Shown: piece after piece, positions 36,406 through 49,298 of the stretch
How the letters are laid out: each line of letters starts with the position of its first letter
Position numbering within the stretch: the stretch's first letter is position 1
Source of the DNA: Axinella damicornis
Taxonomy: Eukaryota > Porifera > Demospongiae > Axinellida > Axinellidae
DNA: 64,000 nt
Assembly: GCA_963931865.1 (NCBI GenBank)
Contig: OZ007507.1
Span: 16,855,681 to 16,919,680 of the forward strand
Direction: 5' to 3'
The notes under the pieces: model-generated
Seen by the model: only the letters and a program-made list of their open reading frames with translations
Database searches by the model: none
What the model was told of the DNA's origin: nothing
Position numbers and translations under genes: made by a program

Positions 36406-38115
36406 ATGTATGCTTTATGCTGTATATAGCTATACATGGTTTGTGAATATATATGTGCATGGCGTTAAGAATAATCCAGCCAGGACCTAACAAGGAATTA
36501 ATTCGCATGCATGGTGTCCACGCAGTGTGAATGCTTTCACTACGTAGTATATCACCTGTACTACAATACACAGGTTCACCAACATAATGACGTCAAAGGT
36601 CTCCCAGAACAGTCTCCTGGCAATGGCAACAGTCCGTGGAAATTTATGTTGGTGTGACTAAGTGCATTCATGACTGCTTACATTACATAATTTCCCCTGA
36701 AGTGCATGCTGAAAAAGAACCCACCTGCTTCAATCGTGATATTAATATTACTACGTAGGTGAACCATGCAAAATTGAAACACAAATTAATAGCAAAAGTA
36801 ACTGAAAGTTACACTTGTTTTTCATCTCAAACCAGGCCTAGCTATATCCACAATTAATTTAGCTTACATGTGTCACTTTTGTGGCACCTACAGAACAGGA
36901 ACAACACGTTGTTTAAATAACACTGCCTGTGTGTATGCATGGCACTATATGTTTTGTATATAACTGGAAAGGTCAACAGTATAATGTTGGATGTCAATGC
37001 ACCGGCACCCGTGTGTATCTGGTAGGCAGCAATGCTAGAAGCTACATGGTATATTTTCCACAACTCGTAACATTCCTATAGTCCTTCATGTTCAGTTAAC
37101 TACATAACACATGCAGAATCATGCACATAAGCTGCCTATGTTAGTGTGATATATATAATCTGGCGAGTGTAATCTGGTTTGCATAACTCTAACTTATTTT
37201 CTCAAAACAATTCACATCCACGTCTTCCGGAGTGCATGGTACAAAAACTTCCCCCTCCCTGAGAACTTGTTTTTGCTCTCAATGACTATCATAATATTCA
37301 AACTGGCAAGTGAAATCTGGTTTGCATAACTATTTGTTTCTCAAAGCAAATCACACCCACATCTTGCGGAGTGCATATGGTACGAAAACATCCCCTCACT
37401 CAGAATGTGTGTTTGCTATGACTATCAGACTGCAAGTGTAATCTGGTTTGCATAACTATTTGTTTCTCACAACAGCTCACATGAATGGAATTGTGCACAA
37501 GCTGGAATAGAATTACCCTGCTTAGTATGTTATCACAACATGTTATCACAACAAGCATTACAGAAATAATTCGTTTTAAACTCTGAGACTGCATGTTGTG
37601 TACACTGTACCTACGTGTGCATGGCTCAGGAACTGAAAATGAGTGATTAAAGTTTAATAGGGTCACTACTAGTCTAATTGAACCGAAGCGTGTCTTCAAA
37701 AACATTGATGCTCATACCTGCATTTCAAGGAATGCTGCAATTCTCTTCCAGTCAGGACTATAATGAAGCTAGTGAAGAAACAGTTGAGTAGTTGTTGTCC
37801 CCCCTGCCTGCAATATGTGAAAAAAGCTTGCCTTCATTCTGTACAAGTATAAGTGTATTCATAATTGTATTTTGCATCCCTGTACTGGAGCTGGGTTGGA
37901 GTACAACAGTGACTCAAAGTGTCACCATCTCAATCTGCAAAAGATGATCATGAGTAAATTTAATGTGGCTATAGCTATATATGAACAATCATGCAGCTCA
38001 GCAGCTGTACGTTGTCTTACATACATGATGACCTAAATGGCAATTGTCATACATTTACGCAATCATGATAACTCACTCTCTGGGATTCATGATTCAGAAG
38101 TATGAGGTAAAGGGG

Positions 38116-39858
38116 TGGCCTCGTTCCCAGGCCTCTACCACAGCTTTTGTCGCACGAAAATCGCGGAGAAGGTCTGGAAGGGTTTCGCACGTGATGCGTG
38201 CCGCCGCTTACGTCACGGATTCCGTTAATACATACTCACAGTATTCAACTGGCTATCGCCTGTTCCAGAGACGCTACAGAGACCAGACAAACTCCAGAGG
38301 AGAGGCAGGTCCTACCTATACAACATACCTCGATTTGAACAAAACCGCTGAGAGATGGCTGCAATACAACGGTTATAACTTCGAAGCGCATGAAGCGCTT
38401 TGACTGTTCATTCCGCCATCGCTCTGGAAAGTACAACACTTGCAGCTCAGCACTACTTCGAAGGTAAGACTTCTAGCTTGGATAAGTCGGTGTGGCTCTC
38501 TTCTGGCCGTTGACTTGTCTCCGTACGCGATCGTAGCTAGTGTACTAGTACATATACAAGTAATAAAAAACATTTAAAATGTAGCAGGATGTAGGGATAC
38601 CAGAACGGCAAAAAGTAAGGAAACAAGAGGGATGATCGAACATAACAGTGAAGTATACAATCACCCCTACAGAGATCTTCTTCCATATATACATGTACAA
38701 TGAAAAAAGATATGTAGGGGTGATTGTATACTTCACTGTTATGTTCGATCATCCCTCTTGTTTCCTTACTTTTTGCCGTTCTGGTATCCCTACATCCTGC
38801 TACATTTTAAATGTTTTTTATTACTTGTTTATGTAATTTTTTTTGGCAGCAGGTGCATGTTTGAGCTGAAGTTTGCTGCAGAAGTCAGTGACCTCACAGG
38901 CACCTGGGCAGTAGGTGTCCTTGCCTTGGTATATGACTCAGGTATTACACTTCCAGCATTGGCTGAAGAATCAGGCCCGGGCATCTCAAGTCAACTGTTC
39001 CCTAGATGGATGACAAAGCCACTGAGTTCTCCCTGTCTGAAGACCATGATGGCATAGCCTGGGCAGTTTATAGTAGGGACATTCATACGGGTGTTGAGAG
39101 TTGAGACAGGCATTCACCGTGCTCACAGAATACAGTATAGGTAGCAATATAAGCTTAGCTAAATCATGCGTACAGGGGCTAACCTCAATCTTATAAAGAG
39201 TGCCTCGTTTGACAACACACACCCACTGATTCTAATTCAGCGATCTTGGGTAATAATTACGTATCGTTGCTAAGTGATCGTTTAAGTGCGCATGCGTACA
39301 AACGTGAAAATGGCGTGACAAACGAAGCCATAGTTATTGAGTGGGCAGCTGTAGCCGCCTGGTGAAGACTTGGAGGTAGCGAAAAAGCGATGGGACGTTG
39401 CACTGCTCGGTTGAAAATGCTGCTGTTTCGTGCGAAAACCATCGTGACAGATTGAGGCAACGTTGAGCTAAGTTGTCTGAAGAAAGAAGAAGAAAGAAAG
39501 AAAAACAATTTGCACGTTTGGCGAGTACCTGGTGTGGTACTTTCGCGACGGGTTTTCGCGATGCGAGGAGTCTTGTTGGTCATGAAAACACTCGAAGATG
39601 AACGGTATGTGGTTATAAAGGCTTATAAGTGTACCGTTTCTGAGATTTGGAGATATTTTTTTGTATTGGCATGTATTGCGTGTACGTCGTATCCCTACAT
39701 ATAGACTCTACCGAGTCTATGATAGCGGTCTTGAACGGATGACGTTTTAGGACGGTCGCGGCACGCATCACGTGCGAAACCCTTCCAGGCTAGGCCTTCT
39801 CCGCGATTTTCGTACTGCAAGCGACAAAAGCTGTGGTAGAGGCCTGGGAACGAGGCTA
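38116..39858. mobile_element. MULE-like element, 1743 bp, non-autonomous
   Basis: Terminal inverted repeats of about 90-100 bp (CCTCGTTCCCAGGCCTCTAC... through a GTTTCGCACGTGATGCGTGC segment) and a 9-bp target duplication GTAAAGGGG at 38107-38115 and 39859-39867. The paralogous site near 23080 is empty. Long terminal repeats with a 9-bp duplication fit the Mutator superfamily. The interior holds a perfect 114-bp-arm hairpin and no recognisable transposase. Confidence 0.85.
38557..38827. repeat. perfect palindrome, 114-bp arms and 43-bp loop
   Basis: Arms 38557-38670 and 38714-38827 are exact reverse complements by eye, starting CAAGTAATAAAAAACATTT. It lies inside the 1743-bp element. A diverged single arm occurs at 9301-9490. 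Confidence 0.85.
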
Positions 39859-40289
39859 GTAAAGGGGTACGTATACGTACACAAGAGTGTCATTGGCCTG
39901 GTTTACCGTGGTTACATGGAGTGATACTATATGCCCACTTGTCACTATCAGCAAACAAATTACATCAGCTATATACAACAATATTTCACTACAAGTGCAT
40001 GCAGTGGGAAGTTTAGAACTTGGACCACAGATGATATATACACCCCTTGCACGTGTAGCAAAGATCCTTGTCTCATCAACGAGCAACGCTAACACACTGT
40101 GTAAAGTTCCCAGTCCTTATAGAAACTTCAATTGTTGCGGTATACTCAAGAGAGTCATGAAACCATGTTGGTGTAGCTAGCCACATTCCCAGGACATGCG
40201 GGAGATCTAGAGGTGCTTTTTCCACATCCCATGTGGCCTGGGAATGAGGCTATATAGTCAGTACCTTGCAACAGCTCTGATGACACACT

Positions 40290-41615
40290 GGGCAATGGTT
40301 AGAATAACAACTAATCTCATCACAGTGTACAGATTAGCACAGACTCCACTACTTTATAAGCAACAACAACCACAGCAAATTATTTGCATACATCAAACTT
40401 GTTGTCATGCAAAATGTCACACTATAGACGTAAACATTCACCACTACAGGATTGTGTTTCTTTAATGGAGCTGAAAGATATTACTGCTAGTATATGTCGC
40501 CAATCATCAACTTAACGGTTCCCGGGGAAATCACATTTTAGCTTACAGAATGAACTCAAACAGCTATGTAGTAGACCTAGGTTACTTTTCCTTAGCTGGA
40601 ATATAATAATATAGCTATCTTAAGTTGTTTAGCTCATGCAGCTTTCATGTACAAGGCTCATTACCAGCCTGAACTGTATGTAGGCTGGTCATGTTGGCCA
40701 CTGTCTTGCATGCAGGAATACACAGCATGTCTCCAAACACAAGTTCCTGGTACATCAAGGTATCGCAATTGCACAAATGGTTATTATAAAACAGCTCTTG
40801 CTCTGTACGACTCTCCCTGGCAGTTTTAATGTAGCTATGAATGCTGTTTCACTTCAATGAATTACTTCAAAGGTGTGATCACATTCCCGGCTTTCTACAG
40901 TTATACTATGTGCAGGCCCTTGTGCCGCAACATAGCATTTAACCTCTTCTGAAGATCGATAATAATTATACTGATGACTGCATGTGTTCTGCAGCTGCCA
41001 CAAATGGTCAGCACTTCCAAGCACTTTTCATATTAACGGTAAACCATGCACGAATTGCACGCCTGTACTACCGCAAAGGTCTCTCTGCTTCAACACTACT
41101 CATGCAGTTTCACTGCCAGTTTGATTGATTGCCTGGTGATGGCGTGTACCAACTGTATTTTCATAAGCCTTAACTTGAGTCTTGCTTGTCTTACAAAGTA
41201 TAGAGTGTGCACGTAACTGGAAAACACAAGAGTGAACGATGAACCAAATTATTATAATACTGATTTCAACTGCAAACCCAACAGTGACATGTCTACAGTG
41301 CAATGAAAAACACTAGCTATTTATCAAACCCAAATAACGCATATGCAGATATACAGTGGAATGTGTGAGTATCGAAAGTCATTGAAAGCCATAGTACAAA
41401 AATCTTCTGGAGCAATGCGCTCCTGTCAAAACAATGTCCGCTTTAAGTGATGTGCAGATGTGTGGTGGAATGTGTCAAAGAACTTACTCAGAGTCATTGA
41501 AAACTTTGGAACAAAATGTTCTTGAGCAATGTCCTCTTGTCAATGAGTCCAATATAAACGACATTCATTTTTCCGACCCAAATAATTGAAACACGTGTGA
41601 GGGAAAACTTATCAG
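40290..41615. other. no gene recognised
   Basis: AT-rich spacer. The right part (41340-41610) matches 13780-14060, so it is the shared 3' flank of the FN3-type receptors. Confidence 0.4.
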
Positions 41616-44600
41616 TCATTCAAAGCCAGTTTTGTTGGGTTCTTTGGGATCGAAATGATTCGGAATACCCCACCCTCCTTGCAGGGAGTGGGAAAGGGTG
41701 CCAACAGGGCTCATCACCGTGTAATTGTCTTCACTACTTGGAGTAGCTCCAGGAATGTGCACACAATCAGTTTCTGGATAACCATCCTCTTTCTCCACCT
41801 TCTCTTCCCCTCTCATCTGCAATAGTGTTCCAACTCCTGCTATTTCTGTCCCATTTTCAGATGCTTCAATTGGAATGGCTGGATGAATGGGTTTGTCTAG
41901 GTAGCGGGACTCCATCAAATCAGTTGCTGGCCCAAGGGTAGTGAGAGTGCAGAATTCTGGCTGTATTGTCTCGTATAAGGGTCCTTCGTAAATAGGGTTG
42001 GTCACCATGGCCTTGCAAACTCTCTCAGCTGATTTATCCTCTGTCAAGATAAAGAGATGATCAAAAGAACTATAGCAGCATCTTACCGAAGTTAAAAGAA
42101 ACTATTACATTACCAATAGGAGCTGGATTAGACGCACGTAACTTCTTTACTTTGTATTGTTCAGAAATTCAATTATACACACAGAAGGAGATGTAAACTT
42201 GTAAACTTCCACTTACCAGCCTTTCGTTTCCAGATCACACAGGCACACAGAATCAGCACCACTCCAGATATGACGGTGATGAATATGCCAGTACCCACAC
42301 CTATTGCAATCTCAATACCTTTGTATGCAATGAGATAATGCATGCCATAAATAATGTGTACTCAATCTCATTATGAATCCCAATACTGTTAGTAAGCCAG
42401 TTAATGCTAATAATGCCTCATTTTGTTTGTAGTTTCCAATACATACAGAAAGTTGGGAGGGCTTGGGCCTGGTGCATAATCTTACATAGCCTCGTACCCA
42501 GGCCCGACCGCCCGAAAAGAAAGGGCCTGGTATCCACTGTCAGCGCATGCGCGTAATTATCGAGGCTAAGACCAAGGGGGAGGGGCATATGACGCAGAAT
42601 ATGGCCACGTGCCGATGCTGTGACGTACTACCAGAACGAGATCGATCGAGCCGGGATATCACCAGAACTACATGGCAACTAGCGCTATACTGCCCTGGAT
42701 TGCTAGTAATACTTGCTAACTTACAGTTCACGACGAACGGTAATCCTTCGTAGCACACAGAAGTTCAAACCTCGGTCGTGTGAGCCGTGTAGAATCGTCT
42801 TCTTTGTGCAAACGGCCGAAATGGAGGCTACCTGTGCTGGCTGGAGACAATTACAGGAGTACTTAGCCACTGAAGGTCATGGGAGAGCGCTCAATTGTCG
42901 AACTCCGTCGTTGCTCAGGAAAGCTGCACGGAACATATAGCGGTAGTACACGATTTTGACGTCGTGGTTGTACGGATGTAACACGGTAGTCCACGATTTT
43001 CCCAAGATGTCTGGGAAATTAAGCGCATGCGCAAACAGTGGATACCAGGCCCTTTCTTTTCGGGCGGTCGGGCCCGGCCTGGGTACGAGGCTAAATCTTA
43101 CACAACTGATGTATCGGCCCCATAACAATTTCCAGGCGCTCCCCTGCTTTTCATAGCTTTCAGCATGGATCTATTGGGAGAGCTTGGTACATGGTATGTT
43201 CATGATTAGCAGGCCTGCATGCATGCCTGGGTTCGAGGCTAAAACATGATGTAAATTGCATCTTGCTCAAACCCGTCATCATGACAGTCATCGGGCCCCC
43301 AATGGTTAATGTACGGAGCTCTATGGTCATGCATCATGCATACAGAGGGCTATTGTTCAGTGCTGATTCCTGCTATTAGAAAAAGCCTCGTGTACATGTA
43401 CTATGTGCACCATAATGTACCAGCAGCAGTGGTATCTGTGTACATGTACTCAGTTGGAGGATGAAAATGTGTATCTGGGGAGGTGGGGAACAAGACAATA
43501 TGTAGAAAAATAACATAAATTGTTGAGCTGTATAGTACAACACTAAAAGGAACTGCATCAGTGGCAGATTCATGATTCTACAGTGACACAGTGGCAAAGC
43601 TGCCATGTCACGGTCACACAACGACCATGGGGGAAGGTGTGCAAGGAGCCTGGCATGATTCTTAGAAAACGTCAGATGGACCAGGAATAGCACTTGCACC
43701 TGCAAATGATCAAGAGCAGCACTAAGCTGCCTGTAAAAGATTTCAGGAGCTGTAATTTACTGTCTGCTACCATTATCTGTTTCTTAGCCCACTGATCTAG
43801 CCTCCACTGGTACAACGAGTGTGTTGTAGCACATTTTATTACCTGGATCTGATTTCTCCTAAAACTAACACCTAGTAAAGAATTTCCATCACAGAATTTG
43901 CTTTCCAGTTCAGTTCAGTTCAATTTGATTTGATAACCCAGGAATGCCGCATTGCCAATACAGAAAGTTTTCATGTAGGTCCTGGGCCTGTGGTGATACA
44001 ACATCGTCACTGAACTCACTTCAGTTACCATAAATGGCTTTGCTCAAACTTGTTTTTCTGGAAGGGCAAAGGGCAAATTCCTTCTTATAAGGTGAACCAC
44101 CTCAACAGAGAAACCAAGGGTAATAGTGGGATTTGAGCCCAGGAAAGAGCCTGAGTTGAGCATTAGAGACTCTCACTCAACCAGTGCACCACTGCACACC
44201 CTACAGCAGCTTCTGCAGCAGGAGTAGCTTGTACGAAGTCAATGAAGAACGTCTGGAACCACTGGGGGATACTATCTGTGCACTAGCAAGTACACCAAGT
44301 AATCATACCTTTTGACATGTATACACAAAAACAGTTGATTCATGAAACATTAGCGGGCCAATTATAACCTGTTATACCTGCATTCTATGGTGCTATGGTG
44401 TATTTCTGAAGGTGAAAGTTTGCGATCTAGCAGGCACGGTGTTCATAAACAGACACAGTTTTTATAAACAGTCATGTGTTTTTGTTATGCACAATGATTG
44501 ATTGCTTACTGAAAGTTGTCATGGAGGAAATAATCCCAGTCATAGTATCCATGTCCACTGAGACAGAGTACACAGCGTTCACCACCAGGCTGGAGTTGAT

Positions 44601-46658
44601 CACCTCGCGCACCTCAGTCCGACCCCTCACTGTCTTAGGGCCCATCACAATATCCCCAGTGAGTGTGTCATGGGAAGGTTGAACCCTCTGGATAGTGATG
44701 GTGTAGACGAGGTCTTGGAAACTGCAAACATCGGGAAGCTGTAGAAGGATGAGCTGGACATTGTCAACCAATGCATCCTGATGGTGTAGTTCATGCACAC
44801 GCATATGGCAATTAAATCTGTACATGTTGCATGGAGCGAATAAACCATAAACACCAATGCTGGGGTTACTCTCGGTACCAGACTCCCATACCCGTTTGGG
44901 TTGGGAATCTGGTTCCGAGACTATACTGGGGTATGCATGTACATCATCACTAAAATGATAGTGGTAATTAGTAAAGATGGCATCCCATTATCAACCTCCA
45001 CCTGAATACGTAGTTGCAGCAGTGGTGTACCGTCTGACTGAAAAGTAACACCGGACCAAATAGTGGAACTATCATTTCCTGGGTCTGTGGATGTGAAGGA
45101 TCAGTGGGTTCAGTACCTTGTGTGTATTGGGGCATGTACCAATGTAATTATCAAAACTAGCAAGACATGGGACTTCACTCAATCAGCGAAAGTTCTCATT
45201 AACTACATGATATTTCTAAAACAGTTAAACACTTGAAGTGGGTAGAATGGTGCATATTACCTATAGGAAATCCTCCGATTACTTCTCCCGGTTCACTGTG
45301 TCCAATGTTGTTAGCTGCACGAACAGTGAAGACTAGTTCTTCACATCGCTGCGCCACTTCTCCATGTGGTGTACTTATAGGAGATGTTACATTCGAACCA
45401 GCAGATGTTGCATTCATGGCCCAGTTCATCACCTCCCCTGTGGCTCTATTGTGGATCTGAATACTGTAGTTCACTATGGGGTACCCCGACCATGTGAAGG
45501 GAGGTAACCAGGAGAGCTGTAGGTTGGTGGCATTCAGCACCCGCAGCTGTGGATCAGGGGGTGAAGGCGGCCCTGTATACATGTGAGTGATTGTGTGTTT
45601 GAGCAGTGAACATCTATATGTATGGTCAGCGACATTTACTAAGGAAAGCCTCTTTTAATGAGGGATGTAGCTATATATCACACGGCAATAGTGCTATGAT
45701 GCACCGGTTCTCATGCAGTTTCAACTGTGTATGTACCTATCACAGTGAGTCTTGCAGGAGGACTGGAGTAGCGGGTGTCTGAGTATGCTATGCAAACGAT
45801 AACTGTGTTGTTGTATTGTGCTATTGCAATTGCATTGATAGTGAGGCTGTATAGGGAGGTGGTGGAATTTGAACGAAACATGAAGCCCCGATCTTTAAAC
45901 TGCTTAATAGTTTCATGATCATTGATCACTGTCATATTTATTTTCCAGTAGACAACATCAGATTCTCCATTTGCAGTGCAGTGGAATGTTGCATTAGCTC
46001 CAATTGGCACTGTGCAGTTACCAGGTCCCACTATCCTTGCATCTGTGAAGAAGAAAGATGGTTTAGGTTTACCAGCGTAGAATGTTGCCTAGGAATTAGG
46101 AGTACTAGACTAAGTAGAAGAGTCTGGAATAACACAGCATGTGATTGATAGGCACTGGAGGGAGTTCTCATTATTCAATTCAACTGAGTAACTATACACA
46201 ATAACCTGCTGCAATTACGCACTTGTCAAATTTAGCATTAAGATTGAGTCAGTTGCCAAATGGCATTGTACGATATCCAGGATCCACCTACGTATAGTAG
46301 CCTTGCATTCATGAAGAAGTTTCTGGTACACTACAGCAATGTGCATATACTGCAACTGTGCATGCATGGCTATGCATGTGTGCGAAAACTCTTAAACTGT
46401 GAGATGGGAACCTCCAGAATTGCCAACTGTACAAAACCAGCAATGTATCTATATACTGCTCACTGTGGCAGGCAACATCACTGCTGGAGTGAATGTCAAC
46501 AAGTAGCTAGCTAACAATATTAGCTAAAGGATTCTTGGTTTCATCACACAAACTTTGAGATGGGATTTACCAATTCCAAAAGTGCACAGCATTGCAGCCA
46601 GGATAATCCCCAAAGCAAATATACCCATCACCGCTTCACGCTTGCTGTCTGCAACCAT
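41616..46658 (-). CDS. Ig - FN3 - FN3-like - TM receptor with tyrosine tail (FN3-type receptor 2)
   Basis: Paralogue of the gene at 14070-18172, exon for exon: 46571-46658 signal peptide (MVADSKREAVMGIFALG...), 45737-46042 Ig, 45261-45572 FN3, 45002-45084 and 44510-44738 second FN3-like domain, 43421-43474 stalk, 42217-42318 TM, 41616-42040 tail. It also sums to 1599 nt (532 residues). The Ig exon has ATFHCTA, YWKI and VIVCIAY with several N-glycosylation sequons. The FN3 exon has LQLSWLPPFTW and FTVRAANNIGHSEPGE. The stalk has one 18-residue unit where the paralogue has two. The tail shows NPIYEGPLYETI, SRYLDKP and EDNYTVM (a YxxM motif of the kind bound by PI3K p85 SH2 domains). It is divergent from the GPI-type gene at 47093. 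A MULE-like element and a SINE sit in its introns. Confidence 0.75.
42487..43093. mobile_element. MULE-like element, 607 bp
   Basis: Ends TAGCCTCGTACCCAGGC and complement, with inverted similarity continuing about 60 bp (CGGGCGGTCGGGC side). The 9-bp duplication AATCTTACA is at 42478-42486 and 43094-43102. It is GC-rich unlike its surroundings. It lies in the TM-stalk intron of FN3-type receptor 2 and encodes no transposase. Confidence 0.85.
44105..44205 (-). mobile_element. second type of tRNA-derived SINE
   Basis: Minus strand reads GTGGTGCACTGGTTGAGTGA (box A-like) and GGGCTCAAATCCCAC (box B). It is different from the SINE at 19061. It lies in an intron of FN3-type receptor 2. Confidence 0.55.
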
Positions 46659-47092
46659 GTCTCTTGCAAAAAACGATTTTGCGAAGATAAATGACGTCAC
46701 CAAATATAAATACGTTCGATCGTCACCAAAAATGAGACGTCACAATTATGACGTCACCACAAATGGTAAGGTAGGGGTAATTCGGGCCACTTCAACTTCA
46801 GGTCAACGAACGGACAGACTTTAGTCTGGTTCCGAGACTAGCTTCTTTCCTGTTGCAACGTTGAAGTACGTGACCCGCCCTACCTTACGTCACCTTTTAA
46901 CGGCTCTCGAATTCGATCCAGGATACAGGACGAATGAAATGGGGGCATGTCGGTAACCAGCCTAAGGGGACTGGGGGATCCCAGGGGGGATCCCGTGGGA
47001 CAATTTTTTTAGATATGACTAGCTAAAGATAAAGGCGCTGGCGGGAGCTGGTTTTGTATTCACATCCGATGTACCGACAATCTGACGCCACC
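46659..47092. promoter_or_regulatory. bidirectional promoter, FN3-type receptor 2 / GPI-type protein 1
   Basis: 434 bp between divergent ATGs. TGACGTCA occurs at 46692-46699 and 46749-46756, with further ACGTCAC or CGTCACC half-type sites near 46710, 46736 and 46886. An inverted-repeat insert (46767-46887) lies in the middle. The block is shared, inverted, with 10083-10562. Confidence 0.6.
46767..46887. mobile_element. inverted-repeat insert in the bidirectional promoter
   Basis: TAAGGTAGGGGTAATTCGGG ... with the complement ending CCCTACCTTA, and a TTCAAC/GTTGAA inner pair. It sits between the two divergent starts. Confidence 0.5.
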
Positions 47093-48194
47093 ATGGTCAA
47101 CTCTGCGCAGATCTGCATTGCTGCCCACTTGCTGCTCAGGCTGGTACAAGGTAAAACTGATGATTAATTTAGCCACTTCAGAGCGTTGTTGATGTCCAGG
47201 TAATAATTCATTTCCTGCAGCAACAGTGGTAAGCCGCTTATACTACCAACACCCAGCGGATGTGACAGTGGAACCGAATCAATGGGCACATTTCAACTGC
47301 ACTGTAAATTGTTCTTGTGTTGAAACTGTTAGTTGGTATATGGTGCGTCATGACAGTGGACCTATTACAAGCAATTCCACAACTGGGTGCACCTCAGATC
47401 GACGGACCTACTTCCTCAAACTTTTAGCAACAGAAGAACTCAACAAGGTAGCCATATACTGTGTAGCTTTTGAGTCATCTGATTGTCAGTCTGGATGCAG
47501 TTCTTCCTGGAAACATTACAGCAAGCCAGCTCTCGTCATGGGTAAGTTGAGTTGTATGTTTGCACTAGTGAATTACTTTTTGAGAACTGAATAGGTTTAC
47601 TCAATGTACTGGTGCATACACTCTGTTGCTTGCTGTCATACCTTTCTAATTTCACACTCTATTGCTTTTGTTTGAACCTTCATTGTGTGGTACAAACAGT
47701 GGAGCATCTGTCTGAAGAACCAGTGACCACTCCCACCCCTTCACCTTCTCCTTCCCTCTTGTCTTCATGCACCCCATTGCAGAGTACGTACACATATGCA
47801 TGTCTCTGTTATGAACGATACCATAACTAGTGGTTCTTTGTACATCAAGTCTTGCTCATTTGCCACTTTTGCAGAGATGGTGACATCTCAAGTGACGGTG
47901 ACACCTCAAGTCACAGTGACATCTCAAGTCACGGTTATACCTCAAGCCGTTACTGTGACAACTACTGAGACTCAGACAATTACGTACACTCCATCTCCAA
48001 CTCCCACAGGCAGCTGTACAGGTATGATTACACATCTCATACCGAATACTGCAACAGATTACTGACATGTTTGTACTCTCTGCTTTGTCTTAGGGACAAC
48101 TGAAGGTGCACAGACATCTTCTGCACACTCGTCTTCCCAAGCTGTAGTCCTAACTGGATTAGGAATCGTTGCAGCAGTCCTCATGATGTTGTAG
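47093..48194 (+). CDS. GPI-type single-Ig surface protein 1
   Basis: Five exons: 47093-47150 signal peptide starting in a CCACCATGG context, 47221-47541 Ig, 47700-47783 and 47875-48021 Thr/Ser/Pro stalk, 48094-48194 C terminus with stop. Total 711 nt, 236 residues; all introns are phase 1. The Ig domain is about 86% alike by eye to that of the gene at 4560-10082 (YYQHPADVTVEPNQWAHF), with FNCTV, WYMV and VAIYCVAF and several additional Cys. The second stalk exon repeats VTVTPQ/VTVTSQ units. The last exon is Ser-rich followed by AVVLTGLGIVAAVLMML and stop: a hydrophobic end with no basic anchor or tail, as in GPI-anchored precursors. It is divergently paired with the receptor starting at 46658. 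It could be a decoy, co-receptor or adhesion partner. Confidence 0.75.
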
Positions 48195-48563
48195 CTCCTC
48201 CTGAGTTCTACATGTACCTGCAATGCAGGTAAGCATAGTGCACTCTTGATCTCTTGCAACCTAGTGCACTGTCGTCATTGAAGCGTACTCGCATGACCCA
48301 AGGGCACTCTCTTGCATCCTGTTGTTCCCTTATAACTCAAGTGGACTCTCATCGATCCATCCTAGAATGCACTATATCACAAAAGAGTGCTCTTATTGGG
48401 CTCAAGCACATTTTGAAAACAAAAGTAGAAGTGGTTCTTTTCCAAAGAGTCCCATAACCACATGTGCTGCATGTGGGATGGTGCTGACAACATTGTTATG
48501 ACAGCTGTTGTGGTTAGTACACTAACATGTCATGAATATAACTAGACGAATGCAGAACATTGT

Positions 48564-49298
48564 GGGGCGAGCCTGAGCGAGTACAGTTGTCGAATGTGCA
48601 TGGAGCAGTTGCATGAGCATGTGTTACTACATGGAGCAGATGCATGCGCATGACTGTCAGTGCATGTCATCTGAATGTGACGGAGAGCATAGCATGACTT
48701 AAGGACACAGACACTAAAAGTACACCCATGCACTTCACAGCAACTGCGAATCAGGTTAGCCGAAGCAGTCTGGTAGGTAGGTCCAGGAGAGCTCTCTGTC
48801 TTTGTTGTCGCCACATTCTCTGCTGATGCCAGATCTGTGTCTTGACTGCATGTCACAGTGAGGTAAGTGTTACCGAGCGCAGACCAGTCAAGTTCCCATC
48901 CTCTGGCAATAGCTGAAGCAGCAGTCTAACACACCGTGATGGTTTATATAAAGCCTGCATGCATGCTAGCTAGCTAGCTAAATGCACACCATGATGTGCT
49001 CTGCATGCAGGACATGAGATCGCTTGAAGCACTCTCCCCGTCTTCATGAAATGCTTTATATAGCCCCTCACCGCGCGCTATAGTCTCCATCCTTGTTGAG
49101 GTAGACCGTTCATGGTTCGTGTCTATGTCGTTGACGTTGCAATGGTGAGTTCGTTTGTGGTTTGAATTAACGCATGACGCAATGACACGCAAAATACAAG
49201 CAGGAAGTGATTTACGGCACGACGTACGATAGATATAAAGAAATATATGGAAAATTCACAGCAAACTCGTCTATGTGGGGCTCGCTCAGGCTCGCCCC
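48564..49298. mobile_element. possible inverted-repeat element, 735 bp
   Basis: GGGGCGAGCCTGAGCGAG at the left and its exact complement at the right. No clear target duplication and no transposase. The interior is unremarkable. Confidence 0.5.

Larger units (their letters stand above)
35765..40290. repeat. segmental duplication B, copy 2
   Basis: Same order as 20960-23500 but enlarged by a 230-bp element (36176-36405) and a 1743-bp element (38116-39858). The other copy preserves the empty sites. Confidence 0.75.

Noticed and set aside
38044..38403. 119-codon plus-strand frame
   Set aside because: Crosses the left boundary of the 1743-bp transposon, so it mixes host and element sequence; no domain.
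44870..44935. Palindrome CTCGGTACCAGACTCCCA ... TGGGAATCTGGTTCCGAG as another MULE-family copy
   Set aside because: Termini differ from the TAGCCTCG family and I could not find flanking target duplications; left unclassified.
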